In this document: positions 33,762 to 41,521 of the stretch, one piece after another
How the letters are laid out: each line of letters starts with the position of its first letter
Numbering within the stretch: the stretch's first letter is position 1
NCBI RefSeq assembly: GCF_010729305.1
Contig: NZ_AP022574.1
Coordinates: 5,022,001 to 5,086,000, forward strand
Length of the DNA: 64,000 nucleotides
From: Mycolicibacterium psychrotolerans
GTDB taxonomy: Bacteria; Actinomycetota; Actinomycetes; Mycobacteriales; Mycobacteriaceae
Direction of reading: 5' to 3'
Made by a program: the position numbers and the translations under genes
The notes under the pieces: model-generated
Told to the model about the DNA's origin: nothing
The model's input: the letters and a program-made list of their open reading frames with translations, nothing else
The model's database searches: none

Positions 33762-34510
33762 GACTGCTCCAGATGTTCGATGAGGGCGGGGGTGATCACC
33801 CCGGGTTGTTCGGCATTGGCCAGATGGGCGGCGCCGTCGACGACCAGGAGCCGCGCCTCCGGGACCGTCTCGGCGATCTCGGCCAGCTTGGCCAGCGGGG
33901 TGGCCGGGTCGTCGGCTCCCGCGATGGCCAGCGTCGGGGCGGTGATCGAGGAAAGCTGTTCCCGGAGATCGAGTTCGGCGATGACCTCACAACAGCTCGC
34001 GTATCCCTCGGCGGGGGTGGCCGCGACCATCTGCTGCCAGGAGCCGCGGTCGCCGTCGTACCCGTCGGTGAACCAGCGGTCGACGACGGCGGCGGCGACG
34101 GCCGCCGTGCCCTGTGCGCGGACGGTGGCGGCGCGCTCGACCCACGCAGTGGCCGGCGGCAGCTGCGCACCGGTGCACAGCAGGGCCATCCTGTCGACCC
34201 GTTCGGGGTTTCGCGCAGCCACCCGCATGGCGGTCATCCCGCCCAGCGACAATCCGACGAGGTGGGCCCGCTCGAGGTCGAGCCGGTCGAGTAGTGCGAT
34301 GAGGTCGTCGGCGAGATCGTCGATCGTGTACGGCCCATCCGGCACCGGTGAGGCGCCGTGGCCGCGGGTGTCGTAGCGCACCACGGTGAAGCGCTGCTCG
34401 AGGTCGGCGACCTGTGCGTCCCACATCCGATGGGTCGATCCCAGCGAGTTGGACAGCACCACCACCGGCCCGGCGCCGGAGACCACCGCGTGCACACCGA
34501 CGGCGGTCAT
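33758..34510 (-). CDS. pcaD: 3-oxoadipate enol-lactonase
   Basis: A 250-residue alpha/beta hydrolase. The oxyanion-side SNSLGSTHRMWD, RYDTRGHGAS, nucleophile elbow GLSLGG and C-terminal histidine in GAAHLANAEQPG are the PcaD signature set. It opens the enol-lactone to 3-oxoadipate. Start ATG 34510 overlaps the pcaF stop (ATGA); its stop overlaps pcaI. An open frame upstream to 34708 lies inside pcaF and is not used. Confidence 0.92.
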   Translation of the reverse strand: MTAVGVHAVVSGAGPVVVLSNSLGSTHRMWDAQVADLEQRFTVVRYDTRGHGASPVPDGPYTIDDLADDLIALLDRLDLERAHLVGLSLGGMTAMRVAARNPERVDRMALLCTGAQLPPATAWVERAATVRAQGTAAVAAAVVDRWFTDGYDGDRGSWQQMVAATPAEGYASCCEVIAELDLREQLSSITAPTLAIAGADDPATPLAKLAEIAETVPEARLLVVDGAAHLANAEQPGVITPALIEHLEQS

Positions 34511-35718
34511 CGGACGGCCTCGAACACTGCGGCCAGACCTTGGCCGCCACCGATGCACATGGTCACGAGGACGTAGCGGGCGTCGCGGCGGCGCGCCTCG
34601 TAGGCGGCGGTGGCCAGGATGCGTGCCCCGGTCGCCCCGATCGGGTGACCGAGCGAGATGCCGGATCCGCATGGGTTGACCCGGTCGTCGAGCGGATCGA
34701 TCTTCCATTCGGCGAGGACGGCGAGCACCTGGGCGGCGAACGCCTCGTTGAGTTCGATCAGGTCGATCTCGTCGAGGGTCAGGCCCGCCCGGTCGAGCGC
34801 CGCGGCGGTCGCGCCCACCGGGCCGATCCCCATCACCTCGGGGCCACAGCCGGTGACCGCCCAGGAGCGCAGCCTCAACAACGGTGTGAGCGAACGTTTT
34901 TCGGCTTCACCTTCGGTAGTGACGACGCACAGGGCGGCGCCGTCATTCTGGCCGGAGGCGTTGCCTGCGGTGACGGTGGCCTCGGGATCGACCCGGGCCC
35001 GCAGCGGCCGCAACGCGGCCAGCGTCTCGAGATCGAGGTCTGCTCGCGGGTGCTCGTCGCGATCGACGACGACGTCGGGCCGGCCCCGGCGGCCCGGCAC
35101 GGTGACCGGGACGAGTTCGTCGGCGAAGCGGCCGGCGTCGTGGGCGGCCACGGCGCGGCGATGGCTGCGTAGCGCGAGCGCGTCCTGCTCGGCGCGACCG
35201 ATGCCGTACTCGCGGCGCAGGTTCTCGGCGGTCTCGATCATTCCACCCTCGACGGGATGATCTGCGCCACCCGCAGTTTCGCGAGCCCGATCGAGCCGGT
35301 CGAGCAGCGCGATGCCGCCCTGGCGCACACCGGTGCGCAAGCCGAGTGCGTAGTGCTCGACGTTGGACATCGATTCGGCGCCGCCGGCGACGACCACCCG
35401 CGCCGCACCGGTGGCAACCTGGCCTGCTGCGTACAGCACGGCCTGTAGGCCCGAGCCGCAGCGCCGGTCGATCTGCAGCCCCGGCACGCCGGTACCGAGC
35501 CCCGCGTCGAGGGCGGCGATGCGGCCGATGGCGGGGGCCTCCCCGCTGGCGTAGCCCTGGCCGAGGATGACGTCGTCGATGTCTCCGTCGCCGAGGCCGG
35601 TCCGCGCGGCCAGTTCGCGCAGCACGACGGTGGCCAGGTCGGCGGCGCCGAGCGGGGCGAGTGCGCCGCCCATCCGCGCCACCGGGGTGCGCAGTGGACT
35701 GCAGATGACGAGATCCAT
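34507..35718 (-). CDS. pcaF: Beta-ketoadipyl-CoA thiolase family acetyltransferase
   Basis: A 403-residue thiolase. Nucleophilic Cys is in QIDRRCGSGLQAV, catalytic His in NPCGSGISLGHPIGATGA, and the second Cys in VTMCIGGGQG. The context places it as the thiolase that splits 3-oxoadipyl-CoA to succinyl-CoA and acetyl-CoA. It is the first gene of the pcaFDIJ operon and diverges from a LysR-type regulator across a 76-bp spacer holding an inverted repeat. Confidence 0.9.
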   Translation of the reverse strand: MDLVICSPLRTPVARMGGALAPLGAADLATVVLRELAARTGLGDGDIDDVILGQGYASGEAPAIGRIAALDAGLGTGVPGLQIDRRCGSGLQAVLYAAGQVATGAARVVVAGGAESMSNVEHYALGLRTGVRQGGIALLDRLDRARETAGGADHPVEGGMIETAENLRREYGIGRAEQDALALRSHRRAVAAHDAGRFADELVPVTVPGRRGRPDVVVDRDEHPRADLDLETLAALRPLRARVDPEATVTAGNASGQNDGAALCVVTTEGEAEKRSLTPLLRLRSWAVTGCGPEVMGIGPVGATAAALDRAGLTLDEIDLIELNEAFAAQVLAVLAEWKIDPLDDRVNPCGSGISLGHPIGATGARILATAAYEARRRDARYVLVTMCIGGGQGLAAVFEAVR

Positions 35719-35740
35719 GGCTCCACGCTAGGTCCGCGAC

Positions 35741-35760
35741 TCGGTAAAGAGAAATACCGA
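35741..35760. promoter_or_regulatory. LysR-type operator between pcaF and lysR
   Basis: TCGGTA (35741-35746) and TACCGA (35755-35760) form a perfect inverted repeat with an 8-bp spacer in the 76-bp divergent intergenic region. This spacing fits the T-N11-A type box of LysR regulators. It lies 23 bp upstream of the pcaF start and 34 bp upstream of the lysR start. Confidence 0.65.
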
Positions 35761-35794
35761 AACAGCCATCATTGAGATGTCTAGAGTCTTGATC

Positions 35795-36700
35795 ATGGAG
35801 TTGCGCCACCTCCGCTATTTCCGCGCCGTCGCCGAGGAATTGCACTTCGGCCGTGCCGCCGAACGTCTCCACATCGCGCAGCCGCCGCTGTCGCAACAGA
35901 TCCGCCAGCTCGAACGCGAGCTCGGGGTCGACCTGCTCACCCGGACCACCCGCTCGGTCGAGCTGACCGCCGCGGGGCGCGCGTATCTGCGGCGCGCGAT
36001 CGCCCTCCTCGACGAGGTCGACGACGCCGCCGAGCAGGCGCGGCGGATCCACGCCGGGCAGGAGGGCCGGCTGACCATCGGATGCGTGGGCTCGGCGACG
36101 TACTCCCTGCTGCCGCAGTTGGTGCGCGCGCTGCGCGAGACCCTCCCGCGCGTCGAGGTCAGCGTCCGCGGCGAGATGCTCGCGCCCGCCCAGTTGACCG
36201 CACTGCACAGCGGCGCCATCGACGTGGCGCTGCTGCGGCCGCCGGTCGACCACCCCGGCATCGACGTCGAGACGATCCGCCGTGACCCTCTGCTCGCCGT
36301 TCTGCCGGCGGACCACCCGTTGGCGGCCAGAGACACGCTGTCGGTGGCCGACCTGCGGGAGGAGGTCTTCGTCGCACACGCCGGTCAGGGCCGATCGGTG
36401 ATGAGCAGCATCCTCGCGGCCGCATGCGCCGACGCCGGCTTCGTCCCCACCGTGCGGCACGAGGTGACGGAGACGTCGACCCTGGTCACCCTCGTCGCCG
36501 CCGGTCTCGGCGTCGCGATCGTGCCGGCTCCGAGCGCCGCATTGGACATCGCCGGAGTCCGCTACCGCCCGCTGCTGCCGACCAAGCTGGGCGTCGACCT
36601 GCTCGCCGCGAGGCGTTCTGCGGAGTCCGGGGCCGACAACCCGCTGATCGGCAACGTGATCAGCGTGCTGCGGCAGATCGCCGTCGACGAATCCGGATAG
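35795..36700 (+). CDS. LysR-family regulator of the pcaFDIJ operon
   Basis: A 301-residue LysR protein. The winged helix reads MELRHLRYFRAVAEELHFGR, AAERLHIAQPPLSQQIRQLE and RTTRSVELTAAG; an effector domain follows with DVALLRPPVDHPG and LVAAGLGVAIVP. The N-terminus is of the CatR/CatM-BenM type that senses muconates. ATG 35795 begins the conserved MELRHLRYF; an in-frame codon at 35777 is less likely. Divergent from pcaF with a shared operator, so it probably activates that operon. Confidence 0.88.
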   Translation: MELRHLRYFRAVAEELHFGRAAERLHIAQPPLSQQIRQLERELGVDLLTRTTRSVELTAAGRAYLRRAIALLDEVDDAAEQARRIHAGQEGRLTIGCVGSATYSLLPQLVRALRETLPRVEVSVRGEMLAPAQLTALHSGAIDVALLRPPVDHPGIDVETIRRDPLLAVLPADHPLAARDTLSVADLREEVFVAHAGQGRSVMSSILAAACADAGFVPTVRHEVTETSTLVTLVAAGLGVAIVPAPSAALDIAGVRYRPLLPTKLGVDLLAARRSAESGADNPLIGNVISVLRQIAVDESG

Positions 36701-36711
36701 GCTCACCCCTC

Positions 36712-37668
36712 GTGCGTGCCGTGCTGATCGTGAACCCGAATGCGACGTCGACGACGCCGGCGGGGCGCGACCTGCTGGCCCACGCTCTCGAGAGCCGGAC
36801 CCGGCTGACCGTCGTGCACACCGACCACCGGGGCCACGCGATCGAGATCGCCGGCGACGCCGCCCGCCGCGGGGTCGACGTGCTGATCGTGCACGGGGGT
36901 GACGGCACGGTGAACGAGGTCGTCAACGGGGTCCTCGGGGAGCTCGGACCGTCGAACGCCGGCCCGGCCGTCGGCGTCGTCCCCGGCGGATCGGCCAACG
37001 TGTTCGCCCGAGCGCTCGGCATCAGCCCGGACCCCCTTCAGGCGACCAACCAGCTCGTCGACCTGCTCTCGGAGTTCCGGCGCACCCGCAGTTGGCGACG
37101 CATCGGATTGATGGACTGCAAGGAGCGCTGGGCGGTGTTCACCGCGGGCATGGGGGTGGACGGCGACGTCGTCGCCGCCGTCGAGGAGCAGCGCGCCAAG
37201 GGCCGCAAGGTCACCGCCTCGCGCTATATCCGGGTCGCGATCCGCGAAGTCCTGGCCAGCGCCAGGGCGGAACCGACGCTGACGCTGCACCTGCCCGACC
37301 GCGATCCGGTCACCGGCGTGCACTTCGCGTTCGTGTCGAATTCCAGCCCGTGGACCTACGCCAACGCCCGGCCGGTGTGGACGAACCCGGACACGACGTT
37401 CGAAACCGGACTCGGGGTGTTCGCGACCACCAGCATGAACGTGTGGGCCAACCTGGGCCTGGTTCGGCAGATGCTGTCACGGAATCCGCGCCTCGACGCC
37501 AGGCATCTGGTCCGCGACGATGACCTGGCGTGGCTGAAGGTGACCAGTGACCGGCCGGTGGCATGCCAGATCGACGGCGATTTCATCGGCCCGCGCGAAA
37601 ACATGGAGTTCGTCGCGGTACCGGACGCTCTCGGTGTGGTGGCCCCGCCCCCGACTTCTCGGCCGTAA
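36712..37668 (+). CDS. Diacylglycerol/sphingosine-kinase family lipid kinase (Rv3218-like)
   Basis: About 318 residues. The N-terminal ATP-site motifs are VLIVNPNATSTT and IVHGGDGTVNEVVNG, followed by VGVVPGGSANVFARALGI, which together define the DAGK catalytic domain. The C-terminal beta domain has FVSNSSPWTYANARPVWTNP and ACQIDGDFIG. Such kinases phosphorylate lipid alcohols; the substrate in mycobacteria is not settled. GTG 36712 is used. Following M. tuberculosis order, this is the gene that would directly neighbour the Rv3217c counterpart. Confidence 0.87.
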   Translation: MRAVLIVNPNATSTTPAGRDLLAHALESRTRLTVVHTDHRGHAIEIAGDAARRGVDVLIVHGGDGTVNEVVNGVLGELGPSNAGPAVGVVPGGSANVFARALGISPDPLQATNQLVDLLSEFRRTRSWRRIGLMDCKERWAVFTAGMGVDGDVVAAVEEQRAKGRKVTASRYIRVAIREVLASARAEPTLTLHLPDRDPVTGVHFAFVSNSSPWTYANARPVWTNPDTTFETGLGVFATTSMNVWANLGLVRQMLSRNPRLDARHLVRDDDLAWLKVTSDRPVACQIDGDFIGPRENMEFVAVPDALGVVAPPPTSRP

Positions 37669-37780
37669 CACCTCTGACCTGCACCGCGAGCCGGTAATTG
37701 TTACGTCACACCCCCAGATATGGGCGCAGGTGGATTGAGTGTAGTACAACCGAGCAGAGGGATCGGTAACGGTCCGCCGT

Positions 37781-37818
37781 AGTGAGATAGCCCACGAGTT
37801 AACGCACTGCTATTGACA
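37781..37818 (+). promoter_or_regulatory. whiB1 promoter region with CRP-like site
   Basis: AGTGAGATAGCCCACG (37781-37796) resembles the mycobacterial CRP consensus GTGA-N6-TCAC with one change in the second half. TTGACA at 37813-37818 is a good -35 hexamer, with weak -10 candidates about 17 bp on (around AAGCAT, 37835-37840). In M. tuberculosis whiB1 is cAMP-CRP-controlled, which fits. The rest of the 267-bp gap (37669-37935) holds no supported gene. Confidence 0.6.
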
Positions 37819-37935
37819 TCTGTTCAGCCTGTGAAAGCATCGGATGCAACAGCGCAGAAACATTTGGAGCGCTTGCGTTAACAGCCGAAGTAAAGCTCGT
37901 GCGCTTCGCTGCGCACACGAAAAGGAGTAGGACTC

Positions 37936-38190
37936 ATGGATTGGCGCCACAAGGCGGTCTGTCGCGACGAGGATCCGGAACTGTTCTTCCCGGTGGGGAA
38001 CAGTGGCCCGGCCCTTGCCCAGATCGCTGACGCGAAGCTCGTCTGCAATCGCTGCCCGGTGACTGCGGAGTGCCTGAGCTGGGCTTTGGAGTCCGGACAG
38101 GACGCCGGCGTGTGGGGCGGCATGAGCGAGGACGAGCGTCGTGCGCTCAAGCGCCGCAACGCGCGGACCAAGGCGCGCTCCGGAGTCTGA
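37936..38190 (+). CDS. whiB1: WhiB1 iron-sulfur transcription factor
   Basis: An 84-residue WhiB protein. Four cysteines for the [4Fe-4S] cluster are Cys9 (KAVCRDEDPELFFP), Cys37, Cys40 (LVCNRCPV) and Cys46 (ECLSWAL). The GVWGGM turn and the basic tail (KRRNARTKARSGV) follow. WhiB1 is an essential, nitric-oxide-sensitive partner of SigA. ATG 37936 follows AAAAGGAGTAGGACTC. A strong hairpin ends the transcript. Confidence 0.96.
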   Translation: MDWRHKAVCRDEDPELFFPVGNSGPALAQIADAKLVCNRCPVTAECLSWALESGQDAGVWGGMSEDERRALKRRNARTKARSGV

Positions 38191-38212
38191 CCGCGTTCCG
38201 CTTCATCTGGTG

Positions 38213-38239
38213 ACGGCCCCGACGAAATGTCGGGGCCGT
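38213..38239 (+). terminator. Hairpin terminator after whiB1
   Basis: ACGGCCCCGAC (38213-38223) and GTCGGGGCCGT (38229-38239) form a perfect 11-bp stem with loop GAAAT. No U-tract follows, which is usual for mycobacterial hairpin terminators. It lies between whiB1 and the convergent pdtaS. Confidence 0.7.
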
Positions 38240-38315
38240 AACTATGTGAATTGAATTACACCGGAACTGTCCGGAATGCGAACGACCGAATGCGCGGGCG
38301 GGGCACCGGGATTGG

Positions 38316-39806
38316 TCAGAATTGACTCGTCCGGCCGCGGCGGCCGATCGGCACCCGCAGCACCACGTCGGTGCCCCCGGTGGGCACATCGTGCATTCCC
38401 AGCGACCCGTCGAGTTCGGCCGAGACCAGGGTTCGCACGATCTGCAGACCGAGGCGGTCGGACTTCTCCAGGCTGAAGCCGTCGGGCAGGCCCCGTCCGT
38501 CGTCGTGGACCACCACGTCGAGCCAGCGGGCCGAACGCTCGGACCTGATGGTGACGCAACCGGCCGCCGTGGAGGCGTCGAAGGCGTGCTCGATGGCGTT
38601 CTGCACCAGCTCGGTGATCACCATGATCAGCGCGGTCGCGCGGTCGGCGTCGAGGACGCCCAACTCCCCCTGTCGGTTGATCCGGATCGGGGAATCGACG
38701 GTGGCCACGTCGTTCATGATCGGCAGGATCCGGTCGATCACCTCGTCGAGGTTGACCTCTTCGTCCACCGACATCGACAGGGCGTCGTGCACCAGCGCGA
38801 TCGAGGACACCCGGCGCACGGATTCGATGAGCGCCTCGCGACCCTCGGCGTTGGTGGTGCGGCGGGCCTGCAACCGGAGCAGCGCGGCGACGGTCTGCAG
38901 GTTGTTCTTCACCCGGTGGTGGATCTCCCGGATCGTCGCATCCTTCGACAGCAGTGCCCGGTCCCGGCGCTTGACCTCGGTGACGTCGCGGATCAGCACC
39001 GCCGCGCCCACGGCCTCGCCGTGCGCCATCAGCGGCAGCGTGCGCAGCAGAACCGCGGCGCCTCCGGCGTCGACCTCCATCCGCATGCTCGATCCGCCGG
39101 CGAGCGAGTCGCGGACGTGGTTGGCCAGTTCCTGTGCCTCGAACGGATCGGAGATCAGCGGCCGGGTGACGGTGACCAGGTTGTGGCCCTCCAGTTCGGC
39201 CGTCAACCCCATCCGGTGATACGCCGAGATGGCGTTCGGGCTGGCGAAGGTCACCGCCCCGGCCTGATCGAGCCGGATGAAGCCGTCACCCACCCGCGGG
39301 CTCGACCGCGACATCGCGAGGTCCCCGACGTTGGGGAAAGTGCCCTCCGACAGCATCAGCAGCAGGTCGCCCGAGCAGTCGACGTAGGCGGCCTCCAGTG
39401 GGCTGGCCTGCCGCGGGGCCAGCGACGTCTGGTGGGTCAGGACCGCGACCACGTCGGCGCCGTAGCGCACCGGGACGGCCTCCACGTTGAGCCCGGGCCC
39501 GGCGTCGGAGCCCTCGATCGTCGCGCGGCCGATGTCGCCGGAGTCGAACGCCGCGGCGATGATCGGCACCTCGGCGGAGTCCGCGACGGTGCCCACCGCA
39601 TCGGCGAGCAGCACCGTCGGCGCCGTGTTCGGCCGGACCTGCGCGACGCACACCACCTGACCGTCGTCGCGGCGCACCCACATCAGGAAATCGGCGAACG
39701 ACAGGTCGGCCAGCAGCTGCCATTCGCCGACCACGGCGTGCAGGTGGTCGACGGCGTTGCCGGGCAGGATGGTGTGCTCGGCGAGCAGGTCACCGAGTGT
39801 GGACAT
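38316..39806 (-). CDS. pdtaS: Sensor histidine kinase PdtaS
   Basis: A 496-residue soluble kinase with an N-terminal GAF domain, a PAS domain (about 150-300) and a HisKA_2/HATPase pair. The phosphoacceptor histidine is in REIHHRVKNNLQTVAALLRLQ. The ATP site has ELVQNAIEHAF, DDGRGLPDGF and RLGLQIVRTLV. PdtaS signals through PdtaR (encoded elsewhere), an ANTAR RNA-binding antiterminator, in copper/nitric oxide and nutrient responses. No membrane segment is present. ATG 39806 is the start; it follows TB7.3 by 13 bp on the same strand. Confidence 0.93.
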   Translation of the reverse strand: MSTLGDLLAEHTILPGNAVDHLHAVVGEWQLLADLSFADFLMWVRRDDGQVVCVAQVRPNTAPTVLLADAVGTVADSAEVPIIAAAFDSGDIGRATIEGSDAGPGLNVEAVPVRYGADVVAVLTHQTSLAPRQASPLEAAYVDCSGDLLLMLSEGTFPNVGDLAMSRSSPRVGDGFIRLDQAGAVTFASPNAISAYHRMGLTAELEGHNLVTVTRPLISDPFEAQELANHVRDSLAGGSSMRMEVDAGGAAVLLRTLPLMAHGEAVGAAVLIRDVTEVKRRDRALLSKDATIREIHHRVKNNLQTVAALLRLQARRTTNAEGREALIESVRRVSSIALVHDALSMSVDEEVNLDEVIDRILPIMNDVATVDSPIRINRQGELGVLDADRATALIMVITELVQNAIEHAFDASTAAGCVTIRSERSARWLDVVVHDDGRGLPDGFSLEKSDRLGLQIVRTLVSAELDGSLGMHDVPTGGTDVVLRVPIGRRGRTSQF

Positions 39807-39819
39807 GACCTACTGCGGG

Positions 39820-40035
39820 CTAGCTGATGACCGCGATGAGATCGCCGGCCTGGATGACGTCACCGACCGAGACACTGACCTTGCTCACGGTTCCGGCGAC
39901 CTCGGCGAGCACAGGGATCTCCATCTTCATCGATTCGAGCAGCACCAGGGTGTCGCCTTCACCGATCTGATCGCCCTCGCTGACCACGACCTCGAGCACA
40001 CTGGCCACGATTTCCGCGCGAACGTCCTCGGCCAT
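39820..40035 (-). CDS. Small biotin/lipoyl-carrier protein (TB7.3, Rv3221c-like)
   Basis: A 71-residue stand-alone biotinyl domain with the biotinylation motif ESMKMEIP at its centre and the matching half-domain hairpin GTVSKVSVSVGDVIQAGD. It is the mycobacterial TB7.3 protein. The start is ATG 40035; a GTG 6 bp upstream is possible. Which carboxylase uses it, if any, cannot be told here. It is probably cotranscribed with pdtaS. Confidence 0.92.
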   Translation of the reverse strand: MAEDVRAEIVASVLEVVVSEGDQIGEGDTLVLLESMKMEIPVLAEVAGTVSKVSVSVGDVIQAGDLIAVIS

Positions 40036-40157
40036 CTTCACCCCACTCATCCACCGGCGTCTGTTGGCGTCTATCGAACCACACCACGCTGTGGACAGAG
40101 CATCAACCGGTCCGTGAGACAATGGCGGCAATCAGTTGAGTAATTCGGAGGTGGATC

Positions 40158-40250
40158 ATGGCCAAGCGTGGCCGCAAGAAGCGCGATCGGAAGCACAGCA
40201 AGGCCAACCACGGCAAGCGACCCAACTGCGGTTCGAAGTCAGTGCGCTGA
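40158..40250 (+). CDS. Ribosomal protein bL37 (mycobacterial 50S small protein)
   Basis: A 30-codon gene, MAKRGRKKRDRKHSKANHGK followed by RPNCGSKSVR, extremely basic, with an excellent ribosome site GGAGGTGGATC before ATG 40158. The first about 23 residues match bL37, a short actinobacterial 50S subunit protein found by cryo-EM in mycobacterial ribosomes. The C-terminal extension NCGSKSVR is longer than the roughly 24-residue form I recall. A strong terminator follows 16 bp after the stop. Confidence 0.88.
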   Translation: MAKRGRKKRDRKHSKANHGKRPNCGSKSVR

Positions 40251-40266
40251 CCCCTGCTTCAACGAC

Positions 40267-40305
40267 AAACCGCCCGGACTTCTGCAGAAGCCGGGCGGTT
40301 TTTCG
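40267..40305 (+). terminator. Rho-independent terminator after bL37
   Basis: AAACCGCCCGG (40267-40277) pairs with CCGGGCGGTTT (40291-40301), and the inner CTTCTGCAGAAG extends the stem. A run of five T residues follows. This is the most canonical intrinsic terminator in the window and separates bL37 from the convergent rshA. Confidence 0.9.
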
Positions 40306-40313
40306 TTGCGGCG

Positions 40314-40628
40314 CTAGCCGCCGCGGATGATCGTGGTGCGGCTGATCTGTATACGCAGCCGCTCCCGCAGGCCCTCGGGGGCCCGCTCGCCGCTGCACTT
40401 GGCGGCGATCAGGTGCTTGACCCGCTCCTCGATGCCGTAGTGGCGGAGGCAGGTCGGGCACTCCTCGAGGTGCTGACGGAGCCGGTCGCGGGTCTCGACG
40501 GTGCACTCACCGTCGAGCAGCGTCCACACTTCGGCGATCACCGCGGCGCACTCGGGGTGCTCAGGGTCGATCGGCCCGACGGGCGGGCTCCAGCGCTCCT
40601 CGTCGGGGCCGCTCGGCGTGCCGCTCAT
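40314..40628 (-). CDS. rshA: Anti-sigma factor RshA
   Basis: A 104-residue zinc-binding anti-sigma (ZAS) factor with the redox-sensing motif RQHLEECPTC (HxxxCxxC). It binds SigH under reducing conditions and releases it when the Cys pair is oxidised or when it is phosphorylated. ATG 40628 overlaps the sigH stop (ATGA), giving coupled expression. Extra cysteines lie upstream (PECAAV, DGECTV) and in AAKCSGE. Confidence 0.93.
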   Translation of the reverse strand: MSGTPSGPDEERWSPPVGPIDPEHPECAAVIAEVWTLLDGECTVETRDRLRQHLEECPTCLRHYGIEERVKHLIAAKCSGERAPEGLRERLRIQISRTTIIRGG

Positions 40629-41386
40629 GACGTGACCTCCTCCGGTGCGTCGGACTGCTGACCCCGGATGAAACCACGTTCGCGGGCCACATCGGCCAAC
40701 AACTCGCGCAGTTGGCGCCTGCCCCGGTGCAACCGCGACATCACCGTCCCAATCGGCGTATCCATGATCTCGGCGATCTCCTTGTACGGGAAGCCTTCGA
40801 CGTCGGCGTAGTAGACCGCCATCCGAAAGTCTTCGGGCAGGGCCTGAAGGGCTTCCTTGATCTCACTGTCGGGCAGCAACTCCAGCGCCTCGACCTCGGC
40901 CGACCGCAGCCCCGTCGAGGTGTGCTCGGCGTTGGCCGCGAGCTGCCAGTCGGTGATCTCCTCGGTGGGGTACTCCGCGGGCTGGCGCTGCTTCTTGCGG
41001 TAGCTGTTGATGTAGGTGTTGGTCAGGATGCGGTACAGCCACGCCTTGAGGTTGGTGCCCTCACGGAAGGAGCGGAAGCCCGCGTAGGCCTTGACCATGG
41101 TTTCCTGCAGCAGGTCTTCGGCGTCGGCGGGGTTGCGCGTCATACGCAGCGCACCGCCGTAGAGCTGATCGAGCATCGGAATCGCGTCGCGCTCGAACCG
41201 TGCGGTCAGCTCGGCGTCGGATTCGTCCCGCGCCGGGTTGTGGTCTGGATCGAGGGTGGCTTCTGCGGCCAACCCATCGGTGTCGGTCATCCTGGGGAAC
41301 ACCGTCCCTTCTATTGCGGCACCACCGAGAAGCTCCAGCATGATCACCGGACGCAACGGGGCCTCCAAGGCCGAGGCTGGCACCAT
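40625..41386 (-). CDS. sigH: ECF sigma factor SigH
   Basis: Up to 253 residues. Region 2 is ARFERDAIPMLDQLYGGALR and NPADAEDLLQETMVKAYAGF; region 4 is ALPEDFRMAVYYADVEGFPY followed by EIAEIMDTPIGTVMSRLHRG. SigH controls the heat and thiol-oxidative stress response. ATG 41386 has a strong ribosome site (AAGGGG, 4-nt spacing) and gives a 32-residue extension over the conventional start ATG 41290 (MTDTDGLAA), which has only a weak site. Either or both may be used. It is regulated by its own promoter at 41468-41493. Confidence 0.93.
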   Translation of the reverse strand: MVPASALEAPLRPVIMLELLGGAAIEGTVFPRMTDTDGLAAEATLDPDHNPARDESDAELTARFERDAIPMLDQLYGGALRMTRNPADAEDLLQETMVKAYAGFRSFREGTNLKAWLYRILTNTYINSYRKKQRQPAEYPTEEITDWQLAANAEHTSTGLRSAEVEALELLPDSEIKEALQALPEDFRMAVYYADVEGFPYKEIAEIMDTPIGTVMSRLHRGRRQLRELLADVARERGFIRGQQSDAPEEVTS

Positions 41387-41467
41387 CTATCCCCTTCTGT
41401 AGATCCTAGAGGTCGAGACCGACGACATTCGCTTGCTGGCCGAAACACCATCACAGCTGTCACGGTC

Positions 41468-41493
41468 AACAGCGTCGGCGCCGGTCGTGTTCC
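41468..41493 (-). promoter_or_regulatory. SigH-dependent promoter of sigH
   Basis: On the minus strand GGAACA (41488-41493) is followed after exactly 17 bp by GTT (41468-41470). This matches the known SigH promoter form GGAAYA-N16-20-GTT. It lies about 80 bp upstream of the ATG at 41386, inside the divergent spacer before the ybaK-like gene, and would make sigH-rshA autoregulated. Confidence 0.82.
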
Positions 41494-41521
41494 CACCCCG
41501 AATCGCCCGTACTCTGTGCCG

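Noticed and set aside
40712..41521. N-terminal extension of the ybaK-like frame antisense to sigH
   Set aside because: It would run through sigH and its promoter; the YbaK domain begins only after GTG 41522.
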